In this document: positions 51,038 through 60,553 of the stretch, piece after piece | How the letters are laid out: every line of letters begins with the position of its first letter | How positions within the stretch are numbered: the first letter of the stretch is position 1 | DNA from: CBDAQA01 sp965247815 | Lineage (GTDB): Bacteria > Planctomycetota > Phycisphaerae > Tepidisphaerales > Tepidisphaeraceae | Direction: 5' to 3' | Assembly (NCBI GenBank): GCA_965247815.1 | Contig: CBDFHW010000015.1 | Span: forward strand, 1-64,000 | Length of the DNA: 64,000 nucleotides | The notes under the pieces: model-generated | The model's input: only the letters and a program-made list of their open reading frames with translations | What the model was told of the DNA's origin: nothing | Databases searched by the model: none | Translations under genes and position numbers: made by a program

Positions 51038-52129
51038 TCAGGCTCGTTTGTAAAACGGCAGATTCACAATCCTCGTCGGGTTCAGCATGCCTTTCAGATC
51101 GACCGACAACTGCGTGCCTTCGGCCGTGTGGGCCGCGTCGACGTAGGCCATCGCGATGCTCTTGCCGAGCGTCGGGCTGAGCGTGCCGCTGGTCACCTCA
51201 CCGATCACCTTGCCGTCGAGCACCACCGGCGTGCCCTGCCGGGCTATGCGTTTGCCGTCCAGTTCGAGCCCGACCAGTTTTCGCCGTGGCCCGTCGGCGG
51301 CGATCTTCCGCAGGGCGTCCCCTCCAATGAAATCTTTCGTCAGATCGACGGCGAATCCAAGCCCGGCCGACAGCGGGTCGATCGCTTCGTTCAGTTCGTG
51401 CCCGTACAACGGCATGCCCGCTTCCATGCGAAGCGTGTCCCGCGCGCCCAGCCCGGCCGGCCGCACCGTCGCGCCCGCGTGGTCCTTGCTGCCGACCAGT
51501 TTCATCGCCATCGAGGCCATCTTCGCCGGCAGAATCAACTCGACGCCGTCTTCGCCGGTATAACCGCTGCGAAAACACGTGAACTTGATCAGCATGAAGC
51601 TCGAGCTTTCGAACGTGTACCGCTTCATCGACTTCAGTTCGATCGGCAACAGCTCGGCCATCCGGTCGATCACCCGCGGGCCCTGGATCGCGACCATTGC
51701 CGTGCTTTCGGTGTTGTCGACCATCTCGACTTCGAGCCCAGTCGACTGAATAACCGCGTTAAAATGATCGACGATTTTCTGCCGGTTGCTGGCGTTAACG
51801 ACCAGGATCCAGTTCTTCGTATCTTTCGAAATAATCACGTCGTCGAGCACCCCGCCCGTTTCGTTGCAGACCAGTGAATACCGGCTCTGCCCGATCCGCT
51901 GCTCTGACACGTTTCGGGTCAGCACTTTGTTCAGGAACGGAACGACGTCTTTCCCACTGAAATAAAGTCGGCCCATGTGCGACACGTCGAACAGGCTGCC
52001 GCTTTTGCGCGTCTGTTCGTGTTCGTCGACGATCCCGCGGTACAGCATCGGCATTTCCCAGCCGGCAAAGTCGACCAGCTTCGCGCCGCTGGACGTGTGG
52101 AAACTATGAAAAGGCGTGTGCTTCAACAT
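51038..52129 (-). CDS. gcvT: glycine cleavage system T protein (aminomethyltransferase)
   Basis: About 363 residues from MLKHTPFHSFH. Family signatures are VDFAGWEMPMLYRGI at the N terminus, SHMGRLYFSGKDV, and the conserved RSGYTGEDGVELILP segment, followed by ARDTLRMEAGMPLYGHEL, which binds tetrahydrofolate. It releases ammonia and forms methylene-THF from the H-protein intermediate. The gene lies 157 bp upstream of gcvH on the same strand, so the two are probably one transcript. A longer start at 52156 is possible. Confidence 0.96.
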   Translation of the reverse strand: MLKHTPFHSFHTSSGAKLVDFAGWEMPMLYRGIVDEHEQTRKSGSLFDVSHMGRLYFSGKDVVPFLNKVLTRNVSEQRIGQSRYSLVCNETGGVLDDVIISKDTKNWILVVNASNRQKIVDHFNAVIQSTGLEVEMVDNTESTAMVAIQGPRVIDRMAELLPIELKSMKRYTFESSSFMLIKFTCFRSGYTGEDGVELILPAKMASMAMKLVGSKDHAGATVRPAGLGARDTLRMEAGMPLYGHELNEAIDPLSAGLGFAVDLTKDFIGGDALRKIAADGPRRKLVGLELDGKRIARQGTPVVLDGKVIGEVTSGTLSPTLGKSIAMAYVDAAHTAEGTQLSVDLKGMLNPTRIVNLPFYKRA

Positions 52130-52229
52130 CGGTTCGAACCGTATCCGCCGGGGCATTCGGTGTAAAGGTGGTTCATGTCCGAGAACGACCTGAAACCGTC
52201 AATATGCACACAATTTCGAAATCAGAGAT

Positions 52230-52538
52230 TTATCCCGGAAGCGGTCGCTTGAAGATAAAGGCGACTGTCATCGTCCCCCCGTTTCGCCCAGCAGTATCAA
52301 ACGTGCTAACCAGTTCCCAGCCCTGCGAGCCGTACCAATCGAGGGTGTCGTTGATCGCCTGCGGGTCCAGGGAATTGGTATTGAAAATACCGGTCACGTC
52401 CATCGTCACCGTCACGTATTGCCATCGAACCGGCGTGGCGGTGGCTGGCAGAGGTGGCGGAACGCTGACAGGATTTTCCGAGGCCAAGAGCAACTCCGTT
52501 TTGGTATTGTCCGCTGCGACGCAGGAATGACCTTGCAC
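52230..52538 (-). CDS. DUF4177-family small protein
   Basis: A 102-residue protein whose last 65 residues match the DUF4177 pattern: WQYVTVTMDVTG, then LDWYGSQGWELVSTFD and a final strand AFIFKRP. The Gln/Ser-rich GWELV core is typical. The N terminus is low-complexity and the GTG start is uncertain. Function of the family is unknown. Confidence 0.72.
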   Translation of the reverse strand: MQGHSCVAADNTKTELLLASENPVSVPPPLPATATPVRWQYVTVTMDVTGIFNTNSLDPQAINDTLDWYGSQGWELVSTFDTAGRNGGTMTVAFIFKRPLPG

Positions 52539-52594
52539 CAGGACAGGTTTTTACCGGATCAGCACTGCCCTGCGAAGGTGTAGTCGGCCTAGAA

Positions 52595-53596
52595 ATGAGC
52601 GGAATGCCGCGAGCTTTTTCGGTCACCTTGATTTCCGGGCTGGTGATCCTACTCGCCGCAGAAGCGCTCTTGTTCACCGACGTGCACCTCAGCCACCGCG
52701 GGCCGGTCGAAACCGATTCGCAGGTTCGGCAGATTCTCATGACCCCCGCGATAGGTCTGCTCGGCAATCTGGCGCGGGAGGTGGCGGTCAACATGACCGC
52801 CGTCGCTTGGGTCGGATACCTGCTGGTGCTCGAAGGTGTATTAACGTTTCAGACCGGCGCGAGCCCGGTTCGCCGTCGGCCTTACCATTTTGCGTTGCTC
52901 TGCCTGGCGTCGATTTTCATCTGGTGCGTGTTCGATTTCGTCAACTTCCACGCGAGCATGGGCGCGTGGATTTACATCGGCCTGCCGCCGTTGCTGCGGG
53001 ATAAATTCGTCCCCTATTTCTTCGCTTTCGCCAGCATCGTCCCGGGCATGCTCATGAGCGGGCAAACAATGCTGAATGCCGGCTTTTTCGACTGGGCCAG
53101 AGTGAAAACGCCACGCCAGTTCGTCGGCGGGCCACGCCGTTCGACACCACGCTTCTGGATCACTGTCGAAATTGTTTCCATTGTCATCGGGCTCGCGATG
53201 TTCGTCTGGCCGCTGGTGTATCCGAACCCGGTTACGAATCTCACGCTCTGGACAAGTTTCGTGTTTCTACTAGATCCAATCAATGACTATTTCGGTCGGC
53301 CCAGCATGTTCCGCGACTGGCGCAACGGCTGGTACGGTCGAACACTTGCCGCTTTCGCCGGCGGTCTAACCTGCGGGTTCCTCTGGGAGTTCTGGAACTA
53401 CTGGGCACTTACCAAGTGGGTCTACCACCTGCCGTTCCTCGGCACCTGGGGCCGATTGCATTATTTCGAGATGCCGCTGCCCGGGTTGCTGGGGTTCGTC
53501 CCGTTCGGACTGGAGTGCTGGGTGATGTGGCAGACGATGCGTCTCTGCCTGGACGGGCTCGCCGAGCCGTTGCCGACTGACCGTGATCTGCTGTGA
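52595..53596 (+). CDS. polytopic membrane protein, unknown
   Basis: A 333-residue protein with about eight membrane helices (for example ISGLVILLAAEALLF, FALLCLASIFIWCVFDF, FWITVEIVSIVIGLAMFVW). Near the end it has LWEFWNYWALTKWVYHLPF followed by FEMPLPGLLGFVPFGLE, a conserved-looking aromatic motif I have seen only in uncharacterised membrane proteins. No catalytic residues can be assigned. Monocistronic by spacing. Confidence 0.7.
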   Translation: MSGMPRAFSVTLISGLVILLAAEALLFTDVHLSHRGPVETDSQVRQILMTPAIGLLGNLAREVAVNMTAVAWVGYLLVLEGVLTFQTGASPVRRRPYHFALLCLASIFIWCVFDFVNFHASMGAWIYIGLPPLLRDKFVPYFFAFASIVPGMLMSGQTMLNAGFFDWARVKTPRQFVGGPRRSTPRFWITVEIVSIVIGLAMFVWPLVYPNPVTNLTLWTSFVFLLDPINDYFGRPSMFRDWRNGWYGRTLAAFAGGLTCGFLWEFWNYWALTKWVYHLPFLGTWGRLHYFEMPLPGLLGFVPFGLECWVMWQTMRLCLDGLAEPLPTDRDLL

Positions 53597-53775
53597 AAGC
53601 ACCCTCCGCCGTGGGGTCACCTGATCCCGACATGACGAACAGTTGACCCAAATCCACCGATCTCAAACGCATTGCGTTCGAAGCGGTACAATGCTTGCCG
53701 CGACCGGTTGCTAACCGGGCAGAGTTGACCGGTGATAGAGTTCTGCCGTGAACCGCGGACGGAGCGTTCTGAATC
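53597..53775. other. intergenic, nothing recognised
   Basis: Upstream region of the DUF2231-cytochrome gene. No motif identified. Confidence 0.4.
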
Positions 53776-55230
53776 ATGTCTAACGCCGTGCTTTTTTTCG
53801 GACGCTTCCATCCGCTGATCGTGCATTTGCCGATCGGGTTTCTCACATTGCTCGCGGTCGTCGAACTGGCCAACCGCGTGCACCGCTTCAAGCACGCCGC
53901 CCAGGCCCGCGGGGTGATTCTATTCGCGACGGCACTCAGTTCTGTCGCCGCCGTCGTCTTCGGATTGATGCTCGCGTCGGGAGGTGGGTACGACCGGGGC
54001 TTATTGTTCTGGCACCAGTGGATGGGGATCACGCTGGCCGCGTGCGTGATCGCCACGGCGGTCTCGTTCCGGTTCGGCCGGCATCGGCTTTACTCCGGTT
54101 TACTGCTCCTGACGCTCGCGGTCATGGCACCGGCGAGCCATTTCGGAGGCTCGATCACACACGGCAAAAATTTTCTCACGGCCTATGCCCCCACCTGGCT
54201 CGGGGGGCCGCCGCAACTCAATTTCGTCGTTCAGAAAACGGCGATCGCCGATCCGATGCAGGCGGTGCTGTTCACTGATCTGGTGCAACCGGAGATCGCA
54301 CAGAACTGCATTGCCTGCCATGGCGCGGCAAAGTCTGCCGGGCAGCTCCGGCTCGATTCTTACCCGGCCATCGTTCAAGGCGGGAACACCGGCCCGGCGG
54401 TTGTCGTCGGCGACTCCAACAACAGCCTGCTGCTGCAGCGTGTGCTGCTGCCCGCGGATCACCCCAGACGTATGCCCGCCGGGGGACGCCCGGCGTTGAC
54501 CGAGGACCAGATCGAAATTCTGCGGTGGTGGATCGACGCCGGCGCGACCGAACACCAGACCGTCGCCCAGACCCACCCCTCGGCCGTACGGATCGCGCTC
54601 ACGTCCCGCGTACTGAAGCTGCCTCTGCCCTTAAAAGCCGACGTGCCCTTGTCGGTCCCAGACATCACTGCGCAGATGAGCGCCGCTTCTGCCCGCACCG
54701 GAGCAGTAGTTGCTTTCGTCGTCGCCGACGAACCCTGGGTCGCGACCAACGCCGCAGTCGCAAGGTCGTTCGGCGACACCGAGTTGGCGGCCCTCAGATC
54801 CCTCGGGGCAAATCTCACAATCCTGAACCTCGCCGGCACGAACGTCACCGATGCCGGCTTGGCTTCGATCGCCAAGTTTCCCAACCTGCGTGAACTTCGG
54901 CTCGACCGGACTGCCGTCACCGACGCGGGGTTAAAGCACCTGTCAAATTTAGACCATCTGGAAACGCTGAATCTTTACAGCACCGCCGTCACCGACGCAG
55001 GGCTCGTGACGCTGAAACATCTGCGCGTCCTGAAACGGCTTTACATCTGGAAGACGAAGATCGCGCCGGCCGCGGGCCAGCAATTCGCCGAAGAGAAAAC
55101 CGACCACGCGGCTATCGACCGATTGCAACACCAGATCGCTGACTTGCGATCGCAGATTATCTCCAAACAAATCGAGGTGGTCGGCGCGGCATCGCCGACT
55201 ACCGCGCCGTCGTCCGTCGTTGCAAAATAG
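53776..55230 (+). CDS. DUF2231 - planctomycete cytochrome c - leucine-rich-repeat protein
   Basis: A 484-residue protein. The first 130 residues are a DUF2231-type four-helix membrane domain (FHPLIVHLPIGFLTLL and similar). Next is a planctomycete-type cytochrome c domain with one heme site CIACHG (Cys178, Cys181, His182) and the conserved tail LTEDQIEILRWWIDAGA. From about residue 330 there are leucine-rich repeats of the TDAGL type (NLAGTNVTDAGLASIAK; LRLDRTAVTDAGLKHLSN). The C terminus has a coiled-coil-like helix. It should be heme-loaded by the CcsBA system at 11612-15924. The combination is a lineage signature; the electron partner is unknown. Confidence 0.88.
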   Translation: MSNAVLFFGRFHPLIVHLPIGFLTLLAVVELANRVHRFKHAAQARGVILFATALSSVAAVVFGLMLASGGGYDRGLLFWHQWMGITLAACVIATAVSFRFGRHRLYSGLLLLTLAVMAPASHFGGSITHGKNFLTAYAPTWLGGPPQLNFVVQKTAIADPMQAVLFTDLVQPEIAQNCIACHGAAKSAGQLRLDSYPAIVQGGNTGPAVVVGDSNNSLLLQRVLLPADHPRRMPAGGRPALTEDQIEILRWWIDAGATEHQTVAQTHPSAVRIALTSRVLKLPLPLKADVPLSVPDITAQMSAASARTGAVVAFVVADEPWVATNAAVARSFGDTELAALRSLGANLTILNLAGTNVTDAGLASIAKFPNLRELRLDRTAVTDAGLKHLSNLDHLETLNLYSTAVTDAGLVTLKHLRVLKRLYIWKTKIAPAAGQQFAEEKTDHAAIDRLQHQIADLRSQIISKQIEVVGAASPTTAPSSVVAK

Positions 55231-55274
55231 ATGCGGTTCATTACGTTCGCCGAAGGCGAGTCCACCGCTCCACC

Positions 55275-55430
55275 ATGATCGACATTCTCTGCATTTTCGT
55301 CGGTATCATCGCTTTGGTCGGCGGGCTATCCGGCACGGTGTTGCTCCGCGGGACCGACAGCGGGCTTGCCTATGCCGCGGTCGGCGCGGTGGTGCTGGTC
55401 GTCGGCGCCGTTCGTGTTTCCCGACGCTGA
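55275..55430 (+). CDS. 51-residue small membrane protein
   Basis: A short frame starting MIDILCIFVGIIALVGG and containing a second hydrophobic stretch AYAAVGAVVLVVGAVRV, with a small polar turn in between. Two predicted helices with a basic end fit a genuine small membrane protein. It lies 74 bp before lysA. No strong ribosome binding site, so moderate support. Confidence 0.4.
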   Translation: MIDILCIFVGIIALVGGLSGTVLLRGTDSGLAYAAVGAVVLVVGAVRVSRR

Positions 55431-55503
55431 ACTACTTATAGAGCAACCGGATTTTTCACGCCGTTGCACCTCCGCCTCGAACCGCCATAATTCCCGTCTC
55501 ACT

Positions 55504-56787
55504 ATGGATTTTTTCAACTACAAAGACGGCGAACTGTATTGCGAAGACGTGCCCGCGGCGAAGATCGCCAGGGAAGTCGGCACCCCCGCTTACGTTTATT
55601 CCAAGGCGACCCTGGTGCACCACTACCGGCAGATCGCCGAGGCGTTCGCCCCCATCAAGGCCACCGTCTGTTACAGCATCAAAAGCTGCGGCAACATCAA
55701 CATCTGCCGGCTGCTCGCCGAGCAGGGTTGCGGGTTCGACGTCACCAGCGGCGGCGAGCTTTTCCGCGCCATGCAGGCCGGAGGTGACCCGAAGAAAATC
55801 ATCTACGCCGGCGTGGGGAAGACCGATCAGGAAATCATCGACGGGATCAACGCCGGAATCGCCGCGTTCAATCTCGAATCCGAGGCCGAGATCGAGAACA
55901 TCGACCGCGTAGCCGGGATGATCGGCAAGACCGCCGTCGGAGCGATCCGGGTCAATCCAGACGTCGATCCCAAGACGCACGCCAAGACCACGACCGGCAA
56001 AAAGGAAACCAAGTTCGGCGTCGATATCGAACGCGCCGAGCGCGTCTTCGAGCAGTACCGAAACCTGAAAAATCTCCGCATCGGCGGGATCCACATTCAC
56101 ATCGGTTCACCGGTCTACGAGATCCAGCCGTACGTCGATGCCGTCACCAAAATCATCGCGCTGATCGACCGACTGACCGAGCGCGGGCACAACATCGAAT
56201 GGTTCGACATGGGCGGCGGGTTCGGTGTGAATTACGAACGCGCCGACCAGGCGTTCCCGGTCACCGAACACGCTAAGGCGTTGATTCCGCTGCTGCGGGG
56301 CAAGCCGTATCGCGTGGCGCTCGAACCGGGCCGATACATCGCCGGGAATGCAGGCATCCTGCTGACTCAAGTACTTTATCGCAAGATGGGCGGCGAGAAG
56401 AAATTCGTGATCGTCGACGCCGGGATGAACGATCTGATTCGCCCGACGCTGTACGAAAGCTACCACCACATCTGGCCCGTGCACCCGACGGCCGCGAACC
56501 TGCCCCACCCGCGCACGAAGTCCTTCGAACCAGTCGACGGCGAGGTCGTCGACGTCGTCGGCCCCATCTGTGAAAGCGGTGATTACCTGGCGAAGAATCG
56601 CCCGCTGCCGACGACCAAACGCGGCGATCTGCTCGCCGTCTTCACTGCCGGCGCGTACGGGTTCTCGATGAGCAGCAATTACAATAATCGCCCCCGCGCG
56701 CCCGAAGTGCTGGTCGACGGCAGCTCGTACAAGATCATCCGAAGACGCGAAACGCTCGAAGACCTGGTGGCCGCCGAACGCGTTTAA
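55504..56787 (+). CDS. lysA: diaminopimelate decarboxylase
   Basis: A 427-residue PLP enzyme of the alanine-racemase-fold decarboxylases, making L-lysine from meso-diaminopimelate. The PLP lysine is in CYSIKSCGN (Lys60), the glycine-rich phosphate site in DMGGGFGVNYE, and the C-terminal active-site part in GPICESGDYLAKNR. The EPGRYIAGNAG segment is also family-typical. ATG 55504 (MDFFNYKDGELYCEDV) was chosen as the family start; the frame upstream is not conserved-looking. Confidence 0.94.
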   Translation: MDFFNYKDGELYCEDVPAAKIAREVGTPAYVYSKATLVHHYRQIAEAFAPIKATVCYSIKSCGNINICRLLAEQGCGFDVTSGGELFRAMQAGGDPKKIIYAGVGKTDQEIIDGINAGIAAFNLESEAEIENIDRVAGMIGKTAVGAIRVNPDVDPKTHAKTTTGKKETKFGVDIERAERVFEQYRNLKNLRIGGIHIHIGSPVYEIQPYVDAVTKIIALIDRLTERGHNIEWFDMGGGFGVNYERADQAFPVTEHAKALIPLLRGKPYRVALEPGRYIAGNAGILLTQVLYRKMGGEKKFVIVDAGMNDLIRPTLYESYHHIWPVHPTAANLPHPRTKSFEPVDGEVVDVVGPICESGDYLAKNRPLPTTKRGDLLAVFTAGAYGFSMSSNYNNRPRAPEVLVDGSSYKIIRRRETLEDLVAAERV

Positions 56788-56805
56788 GTCAACCGGAGAC
56801 GACAC

Positions 56806-57294
56806 ATGACACAGCCGGACTACATGCCTTACCGCAGCGCAGACGTGTCTGCACCGGACCTCAGCAGCCTGAAAGTGCTGAGCGTGCTGCACTACGTCTG
56901 GGGCGGACTGACGATACTGCTTTCGTGTCTCGCGATCATCTACATCGTGCTGGGCGTGATGATGCTCAGCGGCACCCCGGTGATGCGCAACGCCTTCCCG
57001 ACCACCGGGCCGGCGACCTACCAGGGTCCCCCGCCGGAAATGCTCGGTTACCTGTTCGCCGGTATGGGCAGTTGCGGGCTCTTGTTCGGCTGGACCTACG
57101 GGATCCTGACCATCATAGCGGGACGACGAATCGACCAGCGGCGGTCGCGAGTTTTCAGCCTCGTCATGGCGGGAATCAGCTGCATCTCATTCCCGTTCGG
57201 CACCGCGCTGGGCGTCTTCACCATCATCGTGCTTTCCCGAGATTCGGTGAAAGCGCTTTACGCCGCCCGGCAGGCAGGCACACTCGCCCGCTGA
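56806..57294 (+). CDS. three-helix membrane protein, unknown
   Basis: A 162-residue protein with helices around TILLSCLAIIYIVLGVMM, GLLFGWTYGILTIIAG and CISFPFGTALGVFTIIVL, ending LSRDSVKALYAAR, a tail common to small membrane proteins of unknown role. GGAG lies ten bases before the ATG. It is 18 bp after lysA and may be co-transcribed. Confidence 0.75.
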   Translation: MTQPDYMPYRSADVSAPDLSSLKVLSVLHYVWGGLTILLSCLAIIYIVLGVMMLSGTPVMRNAFPTTGPATYQGPPPEMLGYLFAGMGSCGLLFGWTYGILTIIAGRRIDQRRSRVFSLVMAGISCISFPFGTALGVFTIIVLSRDSVKALYAARQAGTLAR

Positions 57295-57307
57295 ACGTTA
57301 CGCCGAC

Positions 57308-59410
57308 TCACCTGATTTCAAACACGCTGCCAGCGGCACAGTCGAAGACCAGCTTAAACTGTCCGGGATCTTTGCGTGCGAATCGGTCCTCGGGCGGCTC
57401 GATGCCTTGCTTACCGAGCACCAGAAACCCCGCCCCTGCGGACCTCAGATTGTCGATCCAGCTCGCCCGATCCGGCGACATCTGTGTCACCCGCGTCGTC
57501 ACATTCACCAGTTGCTCGCCCGACAGTTGCTCGCCCAACCAAGGCAAATCGGCCATCGATTTCACACCCGCCCGGGTCGGCGCATATACGAAACGACGCC
57601 GCAACTGGAATCCGTTCATCGGGTAAATCAGATACAGATTCGAATACGCAACGACCGCGTCGGTGGGCAGCTGTTGATCGACAAACTTCCAAAGCTTTTC
57701 CTCGGCCGGGTATTCCTGTGCGTAACCCGCATCGTCCGAGTGCCGCGACGCCTCGCAGTCTCGGCAGTACGCGGTCCACCGCACGTAAGCCAAACCCAGC
57801 ACTGCTGTCGTCAGAAGCACACCCAGAAAAGCCGACCGCCGCCAGGCAGACCAGTTGCGGATAAACCAGAACAGGACAATCGCGAAGGCCGTCGCCGTCA
57901 GTGCGGTCAACGCCAGCGGATATGCCACGGGCCATACGCGGGGCACGAAGATGGTTCCGAGCGCCGCGACGGGAAGAACCCCCGCGATCCCGAAGGCCGC
58001 ACCCGTGCCGAGGCGTCTTCCCGCCGTTTGATCCACAGCCAAGCCCGCGACCGCGAACAGAAGTATGAATTCGGGGACGACGAATCGAACTTCGGGGAAC
58101 GGCGACCGCCAGAAGAAAATGGCAAACCCGATGACCGGCCCGAAGACGCAGGTTCGAACCAGCGGGTCCCGATAGACCGCCCTGCCGAGCGCGACCGGCG
58201 ACAGCAACCACAGCGTCGCGAGGAGATAACCGAGCAGCACCGGCATTCCGTAATTTCCGCCGACCAGCACCGAAACGGCCGACCTCAAAGACCCGAACGC
58301 ATCGCTCGCGGCGGGCGTAAATAATCCGTGAAAAAGCCGTACACCCATGACAGAAATATCGAGTGGGAACACCGGATTTTGCGTCAGCCAGTAGTTCCGC
58401 GAATACCATGGCCCCGCCAGAACAGTGGCACAGAACGCGACCACCCCCCACTGACGCGCCCGCCACCGCGCAATAATTGGCCCGTCGACAGCCAAGAGCA
58501 AAACAGGAACGGCGAGCAGCGCGGTGTATTTGATCGCCAGCAGCAAGCCCAGCGTGACCCCCACGCGGGCAGGTCCCCACTTCTCGCCGGCGCGTTCAGG
58601 GGCGAGCGCAACCAGCAACGCGATAAAATTAAAAGCGAGAAAGAGGTCGTCTTTCCCCATCATGCTCTGCAGGAACAACGGCCTGCACAGAACCACCGCC
58701 GCGGCGACCATCGACGCGACGCCCGGCCCGGTCTTTAACTGCCGGCTCAGTCGATATGCCGCGAGACCCACGCACAGCAACGCCGGGACTTCTACGAATC
58801 TCGCGAGCACGTCATTGCCAAACGGAAGGATCAACCAGGCGATGAAGGTCGACCCCGCGAGCGGCGAATACGTGTTGGCCGGGTTGAAAAACCAAGTCTG
58901 GAACAGGTCGATCCGCCCGTGTTGCAGCCACTGCGCGGCGGCTGGGAAGTGATACGTCAGCGCGTCGTTCGAGAACACCGGCAGGTTCGCCTGCGAGTCG
59001 ACGAACTGAAACAAAAATGCCGCCGCAAAGACCGCCACCGCGCCGCAACCGATCCACTGATTGGATTTTCCCGGTGACGATGCAAGGGTAATTGTGCGGC
59101 GTCGCGCGAGCAGGAGCAGAACGATACACGACGTTACCGCGACGCCTGTGACGATCGCGGCTCGCAGCAACCCCCCAAGCCCTGGTAAGCCCACGGCCAG
59201 ATACTGAATGACGTACCCGAGCACGGCCGCGTCCAGGATCGCCTGCGACCGGCTCGCGGTCACCCGCCGGGCGGTGAACCACCAGGCAGATCCGAACACG
59301 GCCGCGTTCAGCAGCAGGCACCAGACGAGCGAAAGTTCCGAGGCGTGATCGGGCACGGCGGCAATTGTGAGGCTGGCACCGCGTCGAGCAAGCGAGATGC
59401 TCAACGGCAT
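57308..59410 (-). CDS. GT39/PMT-like membrane glycosyltransferase
   Basis: About 700 residues with at least ten membrane helices and a soluble C-terminal domain of 150 residues. The segment VFSNDALTYHFPAAAQWLQHG in the first outside loop matches the region of ArnT/PMT enzymes that carries the catalytic acidic residue (here Asp in NDALTYH). MMGKDDLFLAFNFI is a second acidic loop. Such enzymes move sugars from a polyprenyl carrier onto lipids or proteins. The start at 59410 (MPLSISLARRG) was chosen because the longer frame overlaps the divergent gene and has no hydrophobic character. Confidence 0.75.
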   Translation of the reverse strand: MPLSISLARRGASLTIAAVPDHASELSLVWCLLLNAAVFGSAWWFTARRVTASRSQAILDAAVLGYVIQYLAVGLPGLGGLLRAAIVTGVAVTSCIVLLLLARRRTITLASSPGKSNQWIGCGAVAVFAAAFLFQFVDSQANLPVFSNDALTYHFPAAAQWLQHGRIDLFQTWFFNPANTYSPLAGSTFIAWLILPFGNDVLARFVEVPALLCVGLAAYRLSRQLKTGPGVASMVAAAVVLCRPLFLQSMMGKDDLFLAFNFIALLVALAPERAGEKWGPARVGVTLGLLLAIKYTALLAVPVLLLAVDGPIIARWRARQWGVVAFCATVLAGPWYSRNYWLTQNPVFPLDISVMGVRLFHGLFTPAASDAFGSLRSAVSVLVGGNYGMPVLLGYLLATLWLLSPVALGRAVYRDPLVRTCVFGPVIGFAIFFWRSPFPEVRFVVPEFILLFAVAGLAVDQTAGRRLGTGAAFGIAGVLPVAALGTIFVPRVWPVAYPLALTALTATAFAIVLFWFIRNWSAWRRSAFLGVLLTTAVLGLAYVRWTAYCRDCEASRHSDDAGYAQEYPAEEKLWKFVDQQLPTDAVVAYSNLYLIYPMNGFQLRRRFVYAPTRAGVKSMADLPWLGEQLSGEQLVNVTTRVTQMSPDRASWIDNLRSAGAGFLVLGKQGIEPPEDRFARKDPGQFKLVFDCAAGSVFEIR

Positions 59411-59519
59411 CAAAATAGGAGAGCGGGCTGTCCTCGGCCCGAACGGGTCGAGACCATGACGCCAGCCCCGTGGTGTGGTAAATGTGTAACCCGATTCGCA
59501 CACTTCACCGAGCATCCTG

Positions 59520-60545
59520 ATGATACAGACCCGTCTGCTTTGCACGTTTCTGGCGATGGCCGTCTTCCCGTTCGCGGCCAGGGCTGCCGACGCACCAGCC
59601 ACCACGTCCCCCGTCTATTCCCCGGCCGAACTTCCCGGAAACGGGCTGGCCGCTCACCCGATGCTCTGTTTCGGTGAAAACGATCGACACCGGCTCGAAC
59701 AGACAATCTCCGTGGTCCGCGACGGCAAAGTCGTCTGGACGTATTCCATTCCGATGCACGAACCGGGCGTGCAGTTTCAGGAAATCGGCACCGCGTTCAT
59801 GCGGACAAACGGCAACATCTGCTTCAATCGGCTGCGCGGCGCGAGCGAAATTACGCCGGACAAGAAAATCGTCTGGAACTACGACGCGCCGAAAGGAACC
59901 GAGATTCACGTCGTCCGCCCCGTCGGCCCGGGCAAGGTGATGATGATCATCAGCGACGTGCCCACGTCACGGTTGATGGTGATCGACCAAACCACGGGCG
60001 CGGTCGAAAAGCAGGTCGACCTACCGACGCCGAACAAGCACCCGCACTTGAACTTTCGGCGAGTGCATCTGACGAAAACCAACACCATTATCGCGGCACA
60101 GATGCAGGAGAACAAAGTCGTCGAATACGACTGGGCCGGGAAACCGGTCTGGACGTTACAGACGCCGTTCCCGTGGTCGGTCGTCCGGCTCGATAACGGC
60201 AATACCCTGGTGACCGGCAACGCCCGCGAGGGCACGTACGTGCACGAGGTGAACCCGACAGGTGACACGATCTGGTCGGTCACGCAGAAGGATCTGCCGG
60301 ATTACAAAATCCAACAGTTCGATGACGCGACCCGGCTTGCGAACGGGAACACGCTGTTGATCAACTGGTGCGCGCTGGGCGCGCCGCTGAAAGCCTGGCC
60401 GGAGATCGTGCAAGCACTCGAGGTGACGCCGGATAAAAAGGTGGTCTGGGCGCTGCGGTCATGGGAGCCCGGCGCGGATCTGGGGCCGTTGTCCGGAATC
60501 GAGTTTCTCGACGTGCCGAAGGAGCAGCTCGATTATCAGCAATAG
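59520..60545 (+). CDS. secreted beta-propeller protein (PQQ-like repeats)
   Basis: A 341-residue exported protein with signal peptide (LLCTFLAMAVFPFAARAAD). The rest consists of about five beta-propeller-like repeats with the W/G pattern KVVWTYS, KKIVWNYD, GKPVWTLQ, GDTIWSVT and KKVVWALR, as in PQQ-like or arylsulfotransferase-type propellers. No cofactor residues could be assigned. It is divergent from the membrane glycosyltransferase and 8 bp before the NTF2-like gene. Confidence 0.8.
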   Translation: MIQTRLLCTFLAMAVFPFAARAADAPATTSPVYSPAELPGNGLAAHPMLCFGENDRHRLEQTISVVRDGKVVWTYSIPMHEPGVQFQEIGTAFMRTNGNICFNRLRGASEITPDKKIVWNYDAPKGTEIHVVRPVGPGKVMMIISDVPTSRLMVIDQTTGAVEKQVDLPTPNKHPHLNFRRVHLTKTNTIIAAQMQENKVVEYDWAGKPVWTLQTPFPWSVVRLDNGNTLVTGNAREGTYVHEVNPTGDTIWSVTQKDLPDYKIQQFDDATRLANGNTLLINWCALGAPLKAWPEIVQALEVTPDKKVVWALRSWEPGADLGPLSGIEFLDVPKEQLDYQQ

Positions 60546-60553
60546 GAGATTGC

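Noticed and set aside
57407..58324. 305-codon plus-strand frame opposite the membrane glycosyltransferase
   Set aside because: Highly charged antisense composition; the minus-strand frame has regular membrane helices.
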